The translations under genes were made by a program, and so were the position numbers. Shown one piece after another: positions 1 through 13,845 of a stretch of 28,906 bases of DNA. Positions within the stretch are counted from its first letter, which is position 1. Each line of letters starts with the position of its first letter. The notes beneath the pieces were generated by a model that saw nothing but the letters and a program-made list of their open reading frames with translations, searched no databases and was not told where the DNA came from. The stretch spans positions 1 to 28,906 of the forward strand of contig MU836446.1 in NCBI GenBank assembly GCA_029204225.1, read 5' to 3'. Source of the stretch: Diphasiastrum complanatum (taxonomy: Eukaryota > Streptophyta > Lycopodiopsida > Lycopodiales > Lycopodiaceae).

Positions 1-310
1 AGATGGGCCAAGAGAAAAAAGACTAACGACGAGCCGCTGCTACTATACATGGACAACACCTCTGCTATACATCTGACGAGGACCTTGTGTTTTATTCGTA
101 GAACGAAACATCATTGCCATCAAGTATCACTTGGTCAGGGATCTGGTTGAAAGAAACGAGTTGAAGACCATGTTCATTTCAACAAACACTCAGTTCAAAA
201 TGGACTTAGAATATATTTTTCGTCGACCTTAGGCATTTTCGGCATTTTTTGCGACAGCTCGTTCTTCGTATTTTTTTGCAACAATGGAACCAGGGCGTGA
301 ACACACACAG
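1..310 (+). pseudogene. Ty1/copia RNase H C-terminus, decayed
   Basis: This is the end of a copia polyprotein that begins outside the window. The first frame shows the RNase H motif YMDNTSAIHLT followed by RRTKH. One base out of frame it continues as IAIKYHLVRDLVERNELKT, the usual copia sequence leading to the C-terminus. A further shifted stretch ends in FRHFLRQLVLRIFLQQWNQG, which fits the tail after the ADIFTK-type motif. At least one frameshift lies near base 110, so the copy is dead. No gag, integrase or reverse transcriptase is visible because the window starts here. The family assignment rests on the DNxSAI and RRTKH...YHLVRD motifs and is solid; the exact end is approximate. Confidence 0.75.
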
Positions 311-1256
311 TACAAGCAACTGAATACACAGAAACGGTGGAGAAAAGCGATTTGTCCACCCGAATCAGTTAGAATTAGCATAATGTATTTTTTTGATTAC
401 TACAGTTCAGATTAATCATCTCTTATCAGATTAGATTAATCATGTCTCTCCGTTCTTATATACAGATCAACGTGAAGAGAAACATATACAGTCACAATTG
501 TGACAGATAGAGAAGCAACAAGCAGTAGCTAGTTACAAGATACATAAATTAGCATAGCTAGTTTTGCTCATGAGGAGAACAACTCTCTTGCGCCGACGCG
601 CTGATCTGAGAAACAAATATCACTCAAAGTCTGTTGCAAGCTTGATTTCATGATAGATGAGTTGCAGCATTCTACCTATTGTGTGCAATCTATGAATGGT
701 CTGTGATGCTTGATTTCTAGTTAAGGCCATATGAAATAGCTTGAGTTTATCTTGTGAAAAAACTTTGCCATATACCTCAAATTATTCAAAATAGATTTTG
801 AGAAATCTGACAGGATCAGATATCCCATTATACTTTGGTATCTCTAATCAAGGTGACCTTCTAGCAATAACTGGTTAACGTCCATCGGACACCCCCCCCC
901 CCTCATTCAGCCATAATTGCAAATTACTTCAATCAGACAATGAGATTGGATCTAGATTTTTCAACCAAGTCCCTCTCACTTATTAACTAGGGTTAGGGTT
1001 GCCTTGGGATCCACAAACCCTCCAACAAAATAACATTCATGATTTTGTTTTCAATCATGTTTATTGTTATTTTATAGAGATATCAAAGCTGAAAGCATGG
1101 ACGAACTTATTCATTATGATTATATGTTACTCTTCGTGTTGTTTTTTTCATCTTTATATGTAAAATTGATGTAAGAAATAGTGAAGCATCCAATATGGAT
1201 GCTATTCTTAATATTAATTATGAAGTCTTTCCATTCCATATTTATAGATACTCAGA
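311..1256. other. Intergenic, possible LTR remnant
   Basis: No gene is visible. The sequence just after the copia RNase H would be expected to hold its polypurine tract and 3' LTR. A stretch starting near 367 (GTTAGAATTAGCATAATG) with a TATA-like CTTATATACAG near 455 could be that LTR, but no second copy is present to define its ends. A run of C residues lies at about 890-902. The remainder is AT-rich and shows no coding pattern. Confidence 0.35.
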
Positions 1257-1340
1257 GGAAAAGATTTAGTTATAAAGCATAGATCACATCTTCTTTTATG
1301 TTCTAAATCTATGCTAAAACTATTTGAAGAGGGAGTGTGA
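1257..1340 (+). pseudogene. Copia polyprotein last 27 codons (family A)
   Basis: This short open stretch encodes GKDLVIKHRSHLLLCSKSML followed by KLFEEGV and a stop. It aligns without gaps with the last residues of the copia frame ending at 21389 (GKDLFMKHRTSLGVLSKSML, then KLVEEGV). The upstream RNase H domain is missing, so this is a 5'-truncated or internally deleted relative of that element. The purine-rich stretch GAAGAGGGAG (1326-1335) overlaps the end of the frame and serves as polypurine tract just before the LTR, the same arrangement as at 21375-21384. Confidence 0.7.
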
Positions 1341-1953
1341 AAATTGTCAACTAGTTTTTTATTACTAGTTAGTTTGGCAATTTGAGTCTAAAGGGGGCCA
1401 AATTAGCAAATAAACTTCACATGGTTGGTTCACACGTGTGGAAGTAGGGTACATGACCAATTTTTAAGTTGAGTCCAAGTTCATTGGTTACTTAGTCATT
1501 AAAAGTTCATTTTTAGCTTTAGTTTGGCAATATGACTATTTTAGGGTTGGTTTTGGATAAGCTTGGCCAAATGACTCTAGAGAGAGGAGAGAGAGTCATC
1601 ACTTTTGTAGGTAGGTTACATGGAGAATGTAGAACCTAAGTGGCATTCCACTTTTGGAAGGCTTGGAGTCAAGATTATCTCATTATTTTTGTTCTCTTCT
1701 ACTTGTGAGCAGAATACTTGTTGTAAGCTCGATCTATCTCTATTGGACAGTGGTAATAAATGATTTATTGCTGTTTTATGGCCTGTTAAAAGAGAGTTGG
1801 ATCATATCTTTTCATATGTTGAATAGCTTTTGATTCTATCTTGCTTTGGTAGTGTTATCTGTGTAGAATTGGGCTATTTGACATATGTCTTTGTGCATTT
1901 TCTATTGTGCCTGGATCTATATTTAGGATCATTTTAGATCTTAAAATTTGACA
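1336..1953 (+). repeat. 3' LTR of copia family A, older copy
   Basis: The LTR begins TGTGAAAATT directly after the polypurine tract and ends AAAATTTGACA, giving imperfect inverted termini. Its start, an internal GAGAGAGTCATC motif and its end (GATCTTAAAATTTGACA against GATCTGAAATCTTTCACA) correspond to the LTR at 21385-22027, although the bodies have diverged. No matching 5' LTR is in the window. The five bases after the end are TGACA and may be one half of a target duplication. The end coordinate rests on the resemblance of the termini, so it is less certain than the start. Confidence 0.6.
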
Positions 1954-3400
1954 TGACACAATTAAATTCGGGGGCTCTAAGATTGTGGCATGACATTGAT
2001 GAAGAGACAAGCAAATTAGAGAACATTGCACACAAAGGAACACGTGTGAGATTTTATGAGTGTATGAGAGACAATGTTTGCACGTTCATGTTATACAACA
2101 CACAAGAATGATCACTTTGGATTAATTTTTATGAAAAATCAAAAGAGTAATAAAACATTGATAGAATGTGGTGGCATTGATCACATATGGGGCCAAGCTT
2201 TTCCAACTGGACTAGAGAAGCTTCTAGGTCAATGCAACATTTCTTGGCTTTATAAAGCCATGAATGATGCTTGTGCGAGTGGAAACCAAATATCAGATTC
2301 AAAGTGGGATCTTGCACATAGTTGTATTGTCATGTTTGTCTCTAAACTTTAAACCCATCGTAATAATCAATAATTGTCTCGTTATTATAACACATTATTT
2401 TGAGATATTACTTGATATATACATTTTTCAATTTGGCAATATAGACGACATGCCTCCCTTTGTTATGGTGGACAATACTTTCACATTAAACACATCCACA
2501 AAAAGAAATGGCATTCGATTGTGGGGTTAACAATTATTTTTACCCGCACCTTCGGTCCAAAAAGGTTTACAACAAAAAAAAAAATCTAACATGAAATAAA
2601 AAAGTGGAATTATGTGGAGGAAGGGCCCTTTCACAAGCAGAACACCCTCAAAAGGGGACCACGCCCTCCGTTGAGACTTAGAGGCATGTTTTTGGGCGTG
2701 TGAATATTTGGGTCCGACACAGTAGAATCGTGCCATGTGGGGCATATATATCAGTCATTGAGCACCAGTGATGTTTGCTTATGGGATAACATTTTTGGTT
2801 GCCCAATGATGTGGCACTCCAGGTAGCTAAAAATTCTATAAAAATAAAAGACGTGTGCCAGAGGCGCCCCTAGGCTCAGACGCTTGTGTGCCTCCAAGAT
2901 ACGAGGCACGGCCTCAGAAGTCCTATCCCCTCTCATGAAAGCAAACCATTGCAACTAAAATGCTTTTATTTGGACTCCACTCATTGGAAATTACGCTCCC
3001 TACCTAATTCAATTTACAAGGAGAATAAATTTTATTAATTTTTTTTTATAACAGATAATAATTTTTGGGGAAAAAAACAAATTATACCCCAAAATTAAGC
3101 GAAGCAGTCAACACGAAATTCGCGTGTTTGTCGTAGTTGAGCCGCCCTCATAAATAATTGCCCATATTTTAATTCCTACAAAAATCAAATTTAAAATAAA
3201 TTCCAAAAAAGAAAAAGAAAAGATTTACTTGGCTTTTTTAAAATACGGAAATTGATTTTGTGAAGACTATTCTTCGGCTGCACAAATTTTTTAATTTTAT
3301 TAGTCTGCTGACGTGGCGATGGTTCATTGGTGCGCTGCGACTGGTTTCTTCCCCTTCCTCCCTCCGTCGTCTCCGTCGTTTGCTTCTGAGCAAAACTATG
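1954..3400. other. Intergenic DNA without recognisable genes
   Basis: There are short open stretches here, including one of about 92 codons at 2074-2352 on the + strand, but none shows a domain, codon bias or relation to a known family. The stretch 2990-3260 is very AT-rich. I see no RNA gene and no terminal repeats. Confidence 0.5.
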
Positions 3401-3520
3401 CATTTTTTACGATCCAGTGACGAAACTATTCATTCTTTACGATCCAGCGACAAAATTAATCATCATTTGCGATGCAATGACAAAACAGCCCATTATTTAC
3501 GATCCAGTGGCTGTTTTCAC
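3401..3520 (+). repeat. Four 30-bp tandem units upstream of mtLPD
   Basis: Four consecutive 30-base units start at 3401, 3431, 3461 and 3491. Each begins CATNNTTTACGATCCAGTG or a close variant; the third has GCGATGCAATG instead. A weaker partial unit ends at 3400. The array is about 580 bases before the dehydrogenase start codon, so it lies in the distal promoter or an upstream non-coding exon. The reading frame through it is open, as expected for a 30-base period, but I see no reason to call it coding. Confidence 0.8.
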
Positions 3521-7601
<4,081 letters not shown>

Positions 7602-8180
7602 AAAAGTCTGAGATTTTGTGGGTTTTGTTCTATAAAAACCACCGGCTTGTGTCCTACTTTAATTGACTCCATCCATAAGTTCTGTAATATTCTGGTGTAG
7701 TGCTAGTGTACGACAATAAATACACATTGGGCAGGCAAGGACATCTATTTGGAATCTACTTTTGGAAACACAAGGATTTGGGTGGCATATTGCAGTCATT
7801 CATAAGAACAACAAATCTGCCTTGTAAAAGAGAAGTTACAAACCCTTGAATGTGCCACTTTTCATCCTGTACAATTTTTCTTGTCCTTTTTCAGTTGTCC
7901 AGCTGAATGGAGCCCAATAAACAACCTAGTATTAAACATGTGCTCTTTATGCCCGTTGCAAAGGGATACTTTGGTATCTAGATTATTGCAAACTTGTAAG
8001 AGATTTCTATGTTGAATGCATTAGCCTCATCTTTTAACTTTAACAAAACAATGCCAATGGGGCCACATATCTTCCAAGTGTATTACATTTATCTTGAATA
8101 ATATGCTCCCAACTTTTGGAAAAAACTGTAAGCCAACCAAAATGAGCTCAACACAAAGATGATATGGCAAGCAACATCAA
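7602..8180 (+). terminator. mtLPD 3' UTR and downstream sequence
   Basis: An AATAAA polyadenylation-type signal lies at 7715-7720, 114 bases after the stop codon, and another at 7916-7921. The first is the better placed for 3' end formation. The rest to 8180 contains no gene that I can recognise. Confidence 0.5.
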
Positions 8181-8416
8181 ATGTGTGCAAGGCATGTGTA
8201 CTGCCAAGTAGGCACATGGAGAGGCGTGGATAGCGGAATGTAGTGCCAAGTGGCCGATGATTGGAGCTTCGACATATGCAGATGATGAGCAGTTGTGGAT
8301 GTGTGCAAGGCATGTGTACTGCCACGTTGGCACATGGAGAGGCATGCGTAGCGCCAAGATGGCCAATGTTGTAGGCTCCCCACCATGACCTATGCACAAC
8401 CCCTCTCTCTTCCTCT
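8181..8416. repeat. 118-bp tandem duplication
   Basis: The segment starting ATGTGTGCAAGGCATGTGTA at 8181 recurs at 8299, followed in both by GCACATGGAGAGGC and then TAGCG. The period is 118 bases, and the first 55 bases of the two units match best. The second unit runs into the first TC microsatellite. No coding function is evident. Confidence 0.75.
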
Positions 8417-8439
8417 CTCTCTCTCTCTCTCTCTCTCTC
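8402..8439. repeat. TC microsatellite 1
   Basis: This is a (TC)n tract with one TTCC interruption near its start. It is the shortest of three TC arrays within 500 bases. Confidence 0.95.
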
Positions 8440-8502
8440 AACTCACATTATTGCTATTTTTCTTGTAAAACCTAAAAAGACCCTAAGATTAAAAAACAGT
8501 GC

Positions 8503-8632
<130 letters not shown>

Positions 8633-8801
8633 CCTTTTATACCTTTCTCTCTTTCTATGAATTTCTAAAGTCACATGTTCTCTCTCTAGAAATTTCTAAA
8701 GTCATGCCATTTTCAAGCATTTCAAATGCCCTTCAAATAAATTTTAGGGCAAACATGGCCCAATCAAAAGGCAAGAAACTCGTTTTCTCCATCACTGCTG
8801 A

Positions 8802-8804
<3 letters not shown>

Positions 8805-8893
<89 letters not shown>
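8805..8893. repeat. TC microsatellite 3
   Basis: This is an uninterrupted (TC)n tract of about 88 bases. Together with arrays 1 and 2 it makes a TC-rich block downstream of the dehydrogenase gene. Confidence 0.95.
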
Positions 8894-8894
<1 letters not shown>

Positions 8895-9137
8895 GCGTTG
8901 TTTTAAAATGAGCATTAGAAAACAATGGCAAAAAGTAAATCATTTGGGTTATCGAGATCTGTATATGACTAGGATTAGAATTATACAATTTTCAACTATA
9001 GTTCGTGTAGTTCTTGGCACAACTAGCACGTTTAGGAGCTACATGTTGGCACCTTCAGAATTTCTTGGATGTCCTTCAAGAACTAGGTGGTAGGAGGCCA
9101 TGTAGGCATGCTACATGTGCATGTGTGCATAAAAGAA

Positions 9138-9815
9138 AATTGGTTCAACATGTCATATTTGCATGTGGCCAACGAATACTAGAACCAACAATGAAAGTCT
9201 AGCTAATGGCCTTGCGGTAACTTCTCCAACAATCCTTACCGCCAACAACAAAGGTTAATAACAACACCATATTCTTCAATAAAAGTCATTGAAAAGATCA
9301 TACTCTTATGAATAGTTTTGTGAAATTTCTACATGCTCTTTTCCAAAATGATCTTAAAATGTGTAATAAATTTTTTTCCCTTTATTCTCTATTATAATCT
9401 AGTTAACCAAATTGGTCAAACAACAATAAGGTTCTTCATGGGTATGTAAATTTCTTTAGTATGAATTTTCATGGTTCATTGGGCATATGGATTTTCATGA
9501 TTCATTGGGCATATGGATTTTGTGGTGAGATTTTCTCACTTTCGAATGGGATTTTCATTTTTACACAAAATTCACATATCAAATATTAACCATGAGAGTT
9601 CATAATAAGAAATTGACACACCCATAAAGAATAATATTTTGAATTAGAGCAAGCAAAAAGTTCACAAATCTATTTCATAAGAGTATTGTCTTTCTAGCAA
9701 CTTTTATTGGTGGTGGTGATAATTGGAGAAGTTAGCACGAACCTATCAAAGAGACCACCATTTGTAGTTCAAGTAAATATTGGCCACATGCAAATATGAT
9801 AACTTGAGCCACAAT
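9138..9815. repeat. Long imperfect inverted repeat (foldback)
   Basis: The two ends are imperfect reverse complements. The best block is TCATATTTGCATGTGGCCAA at 9153-9172, matched exactly by 9780-9799. TAACTTCTCCAA (9218-9229) pairs with 9723-9734. The stretch around 9278-9325 (CAATAAAAGT, then TACTCTTATGAA and TTTGTGAA) pairs with about 9661-9710. Arms are therefore roughly 160-190 bases around a centre of about 335 bases that itself shows weaker inverted similarity. This suits a miniature foldback transposon or an inverted gene-fragment duplication. I see no clear target duplication and no coding capacity. Confidence 0.7.
9465..9516. repeat. 26-bp tandem duplication inside foldback
   Basis: Two 26-base units, 9465-9490 and 9491-9516, differ at a single base (ATTTTCATGGTTCATTGGGC against ATTTTCATGATTCATTGGGC, both followed by ATATGG). 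They lie in the central part of the inverted repeat. Confidence 0.9.
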
Positions 9816-10816
9816 TTATTCTATGGACACATGAAATTATGAAAATATCGCATGTTGTTATGCCTTGATGGGGGATCGATCTTGCCGATAGAGTCTAAAT
9901 AGTAAGTGGCATCAAAAAATTGTGCTATGCTAAACTAGTAGGTCATCAAGATATGGCCCAACTTGTTCGATCGTCAAGCACTTTCCTTGCTAAACTATAC
10001 TCCCACATAGCTCATGGCTTAGCTTAGCTTCTTGTAGACATGATTTAGCTACTCCAGTGGCCTACTATAGCCTTTTACATTACCAAAAACAACCTCCTAC
10101 AATGCAAGATCCACCCGTTTCTTCTTTGAAACACTTGTTGACACTTTCAACCTTTCTTGCATGTTTTTGGAGCTGTTTCTGATCCAATTCTAAGTCTTAA
10201 ATACGATTGTGGAGAGAGTGTGTCTCACTTACTGTTCTCATATGCTCCTTGTGATTTTCAAGAGAGTATACCTTGATCCTCTCTTTCTTTCATGGTTTAT
10301 ATCTTGCAATTTATGCATATAGCATTGGCTAACCTAGCTCGTGGTTTGTTCACTTATTGAGGGTCTGCCTCATATCTTCATAGTATTTGTTGGGGGCAAT
10401 CCTTAGCCTCATTGGAATATGACCTCTAACTAAGATTTTGTCAATGGATTATGTCTCCTAAAATGTCTAGATGATCGAGGGGTTGAAATAATGAGGAAGT
10501 AGTTTGCCATGTAGAACAATGTTTGCAAAGACATGTGGCCCTTGACTTGGGACTTGTTTGACCTTTTTTGGTTGATTCTTGGTGTCGATTTGCTATGATC
10601 AGAATCCACACTATCTACTGACGTCAAACTCAAGAGGTTGACCCAAGGTTTTGATGTTCAAGGCCTCTCTCAAGAGGCAGTTGTTGACCTCACTATCTTC
10701 TTTGCTCCTGCCATGGCAGGTGACACTTTTCTTGATGTCTGTATAAGTTGTTTCTAACTCATTCTAGGTCTTTTCTAAAGTTGCTAGTGATTTCATAAGT
10801 GAGGAGCATGAAACAG
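9816..10816. other. Decayed sequence, possible coding remnant on - strand
   Basis: No intact gene is present. Read on the - strand between about 10100 and 10400, pieces such as HMRTVSETHSLHNRI and DLELDQKQLQKHARKVE look like charged coiled-coil protein broken by stops and frameshifts. An open stretch of 67 codons (10430-10633, -) has no recognisable domain. The coiled-coil impression is weak evidence, and I cannot name a family. Confidence 0.3.
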
Positions 10817-10881
10817 GGTTTGAAAATTATAGTGACAATGAAATTCATCAAAGTAGAGATTCTCATTATACAGCTTTGACA
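10817..10881 (-). pseudogene. Layer 0 copia integrase fragment, left of insertion
   Basis: On the - strand this piece reads CQSCIMRISTLMNF, the second half of the HHCC zinc-binding motif of a copia integrase (CxxC followed by IMG-type residues). The first Cys codon lies in the TGTCA that is duplicated at the other side of the 14.2-kb element. The reading frame continues exactly from the WHYRLGHL segment at 25210-25236. Beyond about 10817 the similarity to integrase is lost, so the catalytic core is missing here. Confidence 0.7.
10877..10881. repeat. Target site duplication TGACA, left copy
   Basis: The five bases TGACA immediately precede the 5' LTR and recur at 25120-25124 immediately after the 3' LTR. 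Confidence 0.9.
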
Positions 10882-11253
10882 TGTTATCATTTGTGAGCAT
10901 TCACAAAAATTCCCCTAGTTATTTTGTTCACCATGTAAAAGAAATAAAAAAATAGAAAACATAAAAATCGAGAGTCAAGGTATATTTTAAGTTGGAGACC
11001 CTTCTTGCAAGATGTTGGCAACTCCAAGGTAGTTAAAAAATTAATTTAATTACTTAGGTTCCTATTTAAGTTGGGGCCAAACTCTTGACATGCAAGAGTC
11101 TACTTGGGTCCTAACATTTATAATCTCTCTCTAGGTGAAATTCGTGGGTCCTTGGGACTCATGCATGGAGAGAATGCATGCAAGCACCTAGAGGAACTCT
11201 ACTTGCCTCATCATCCTACTACCATGCAATGTAACCTTGTTCTCAACAAAAAT

Positions 11254-11260
11254 TATAAAA
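11254..11260 (+). promoter_or_regulatory. LTR TATA box
   Basis: TATAAAA in the 5' LTR lies downstream of a CAAT-like CATGCAATG. The matching site in the 3' LTR is TATAGAA at 24285-24291, a weakened form. Confidence 0.6.
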
Positions 11261-11705
11261 GGGGCTCTCCACTCCTCCATTGAGTATCCAAGAGAGATCA
11301 TTTGTAGTGGAGAAACCGATTGGAGAGGGTGGAGAGGCCCCCCCCCCCTTTCTCAACGTTCTTGTTCTTGATGTCTCGACGATATTGTCTCTTCTATTTA
11401 TGTTCATTTCATTTAATTCTTTCCATATTGTAAAGTGTTCTTCTTGTTGTCTTGAATTATAGATCCAATCTACCATTTTCTAGGATCATAATTCTTAATC
11501 ATTTGGTGATCCAAATTGTGTAGATCATTGCACATCTATCCATACACTTTCTAAAGTGTTTTTAATACATTTTGATGATCTTGTTGAATCTTTTAGCTTG
11601 CTATCACAGCTACGTACAGATCTAGATCAGATGTTTCCAGCCAGTCGATCCATCTCTTTACAAGTGTTTTGGGTCTAAGAATACCCCTACACCACTCGTA
11701 GACCT

Positions 11706-11794
11706 TGCATGGTCAGTGCATGCTCTTGCATGTTGTTGCATGAGCTTGCATGTTGCTGAAATGCTCTTGCATGTCAATGCATGTTAATTGCATG
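11706..11794 (+). promoter_or_regulatory. Cluster of eight TGCATG (RY) motifs in 5' LTR
   Basis: Eight copies of TGCATG occur in 89 bases. TGCATG is the complement of CATGCA, the RY core bound by plant B3 proteins of the LEC2/FUS3/ABI3/VAL group. The cluster is kept in the 3' LTR (24715-24802). It lies about 450 bases downstream of the TATA box, so it would also be present in the RNA leader. Binding is inferred, not shown. Confidence 0.55.
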
Positions 11795-12096
11795 TGGTCT
11801 TTTAAGCCTCAAGACAACTTGTGGGCTTATTAGATCCTAGATTCTCAAGCTTCCACTAAACTTTGGTATCCAGAATTGTGTCTTTTACATACTCTAGGCA
11901 TCCCGATTTGCTAGCAATTCACTTTTGCATGTGCAAGTACTAGTCCATTATTTTCAGATTACTTGCAAGTCACTATATTTGCTTGCATGTAGGTACTATT
12001 GAACTATTTTGAGTTGTAGAAGACCATCAAGGTCTCCTAGATTGGTAAACGTTGATTCAAAGGTCCTTTCTATCTCTATTCTCAATTTCATAACAG

Positions 12097-12108
12097 TGGT
12101 ATCAGAGC
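12097..12108 (+). other. Primer-binding site, tRNA-Met type
   Basis: TGGTATCAGAGC is the standard plant retrotransposon primer-binding site complementary to the 3' end of initiator tRNA-Met. It begins one base after the 5' LTR and defines the LTR's right end. Confidence 0.93.
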
Positions 12109-12109
12109 T

Positions 12110-12828
12110 ATGGCTTCTACTTCTACTTTTCAGGCAAGGACAACGATCCTAGATGGATCCAACTATCCTGCATGGAGATCAAATACTCGACTAATCCTGC
12201 AAGCTGAGAAGCTGTGGCCTTATGTTGATGGGACCATTTCCAAACCGTAGTACCTGATGTAATTAATACAGCAGCTTATGAAGAAAATTCAAAAAATCTT
12301 CAAGTCTGGTTGCATGCAGATACAAAAGCTAAAGTAATTATCTCCCAAAATGTTTCAGAGGATATCTTTCTCACTGTTTCAGATTTTGCGACAACCAAGG
12401 AGATGTGGGACGAACTTGCTCGAAGATTTGAGTCCAAATCACAAACTCAAATCTTGTATCTGTTTGCGCAACTTACTAGTTTAAAGTGGGATGAAATTTC
12501 AGATTGTAATACTTTTCTTTCTAAATTGCAATCTTTGTTTAGTGCTCTTCGAAGTGCAGGAAGAATAACTCCCAAGGAAGAAAAGCTTACATACATGCTG
12601 CGAGCGCTACCACTCTCCTACATCTACATGCGACCTGTTCTTAAAGGTAAATCCTTTGAAGAGGCCATTCATTTGAGAGGAGTATCTCATGCAGCAAGGA
12701 GGTTCACCTTCTCAAGGAGGAGCTAAAGCTTTATATGCAAAAAAAGACAAGGGTTTGGACATTCTAAAGCTTCATGTTTATTCAATCCTTATATTTCTTG
12801 TAAATTCTATAATAGCATTTTGTGACAA
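12110..12828 (+). pseudogene. Copia-type gag of layer 1, frameshifted
   Basis: Translation from the ATG at 12110, two bases after the primer-binding site, gives LDGSNYPAWRSNTRLILQAE and a C-terminal WPYVDG, the usual start of copia gag (UBN2/gag-polypeptide family). A stop at 12248-12250 ends this frame after 46 codons. The second frame, open from before 12310, continues with KEMWDELARRFESKSQTQI and LTSLKWDEISDCNTFLSKLQ, typical of the middle of gag. This frame stops at 12724-12726. Immediately beyond, in the same frame, a zinc-knuckle remnant lies at 12736-12777 (CKKRQGFGHSKASC), in which the spacing CX2CX4HX4C is kept but the second Cys is Arg. One frameshift, one stop and the knuckle change make this copy non-functional. 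There is no protease DSG/DTG motif afterwards. Confidence 0.85.
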
Positions 12829-13845
12829 GAGGGCACAAGATAACTTCAAAAATACATTCAAAGATAAACTTCAAGAAGTAGAAACACATGCATTTATAGA
12901 TGTAGCTGATAGAAGCAGACAACCTGGAAAGAGCTTTCCAGATGAGAAGCCCGAGTGTTCTTATCATCAAGAAACTGAATACAATTGTGCCTATGTTGCA
13001 CAAACCTCCACCAAGTGCATGCAGAATGATACTGAGAAATCAGTGTCTATGCATGTGCCTATGAATTTGTTTTCCATTGTGGAGAAATATTGCATGCAGG
13101 TTCCTGAAGACCTGCAGCTAACTTCTACAATGAAGGAAATGATTCCAGAAGCTCACCTTGAGGGGGAGTTTCAACAAACTATTGATGATTTTTTGTCTTG
13201 TCTAGAGCAGGATGCACAACAACACCCGCCACGATTTGCGACGTGAATCGCAAGCATAATTTTTTAATTTGTCACGAACATCGGAAAAACACGTCGCTAT
13301 AAGGTCGTCGGAATTCGACGACCTTTAAACATGTCACAATCCGACAAACACAACCTGCCGGATTCCGCAACCAAAAATCCCAATCATGAAAAGGTAATCC
13401 ACATGGACGTCGCAATGCGATGAAAACAACTTTAGAATAGCCGATGTCAACAAGCCAAGTTACCATGAACCAGTAATTTTGGACTTAGAAAATGCCTTGC
13501 TAGAATATGATCCTTTCTTGAAGGTGCAAACAGATGCAAGTGTAGTTCAACTAGTGATGCAGCCAAGTAAGGATGCAGCTTGCCTAGAGCCAGTGACAGT
13601 TCCAGAGATGACAGTTCCTGAGCCCTTGCCAGTATTGCATGTGGCAGCATCCGAAAGTGCTGATGTCCAAATGTTGGAGTGTTTGTAGCAACAATCGTTA
13701 TGAAGGAGAGCTATCCTTCAGGGGGAGCTCTTGACATCAAATATGAAGTTGACGAAACCTTTGATACAACTGAAGACTATTTTCTATAGAGGCCAAATCT
13801 ATTCACCCAAGAGGAAGTGAATGCCTATTTTGATCATCTCATTAT
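12829..13845 (+). pseudogene. Unknown acidic reading frame of layer 1, first part
   Basis: After gag an open frame runs to 13246 and includes TMKEMIPEAHLEGEFQQTID and FLSCLEQDAQQ. After a CpG-rich insert-like stretch it resumes in another frame at about 13447, with DLENALLEYDPFLKVQTDAS and so on to 13688. A third frame from 13733 (DIKYEVDETFDTTEDYFL, one stop, then FTQEEVNAYFDHL) reaches the layer 2 insertion point. I do not recognise the family. The protein is acidic and has no zinc finger, protease or polymerase motif. Its position between gag and the polypurine tract is where pol would be in an autonomous copia element. It may be an accessory protein or a captured host fragment. Confidence 0.55.
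13215..13446. repeat. CpG-rich insert with short inverted ends
   Basis: About 230 bases rich in CG dinucleotides interrupt the unknown frame, whose neighbours are CG-poor. Near its ends CGATTTGCGACGT (13232-13244) and ACGTCGCAATGCG (13407-13419) are inverted copies matching at 11 of 13 positions. The centre holds the hairpin AAGGTCGTCG-GAATT-CGACGACCTT (13301-13325). GCGACG-type subterminal repeats are common in CACTA-like and other small DNA transposons. I cannot place exact ends, and similar CAACA strings on both sides are too weak to claim as a target duplication. Confidence 0.5.

Larger units (their letters stand above)
10882..12095 (+). repeat. Layer 1 5' LTR
   Basis: The repeat starts TGTTATCATTTG and ends CATAACA. 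It matches 23945-25119 almost throughout, differing by scattered substitutions, many of them transitions, and several indels. The largest indels are near 10980-11000, 11145-11175 and 11915-11975. TATAAAA at 11254-11260 is a good promoter TATA box, so U3 would be about 400 bases and R-U5 about 800. Confidence 0.92.

Noticed and set aside
2074-2352. 92-codon open frame as a small gene
   Set aside because: No domain, no conserved partner, no promoter evidence; length is expected by chance in AT-rich DNA.
9099-9117. CATGTAG...CTACATG palindrome as a regulatory site
   Set aside because: A 7-base arm palindrome with 5-base spacer in CATG-rich sequence is weak alone and has no gene next to it.
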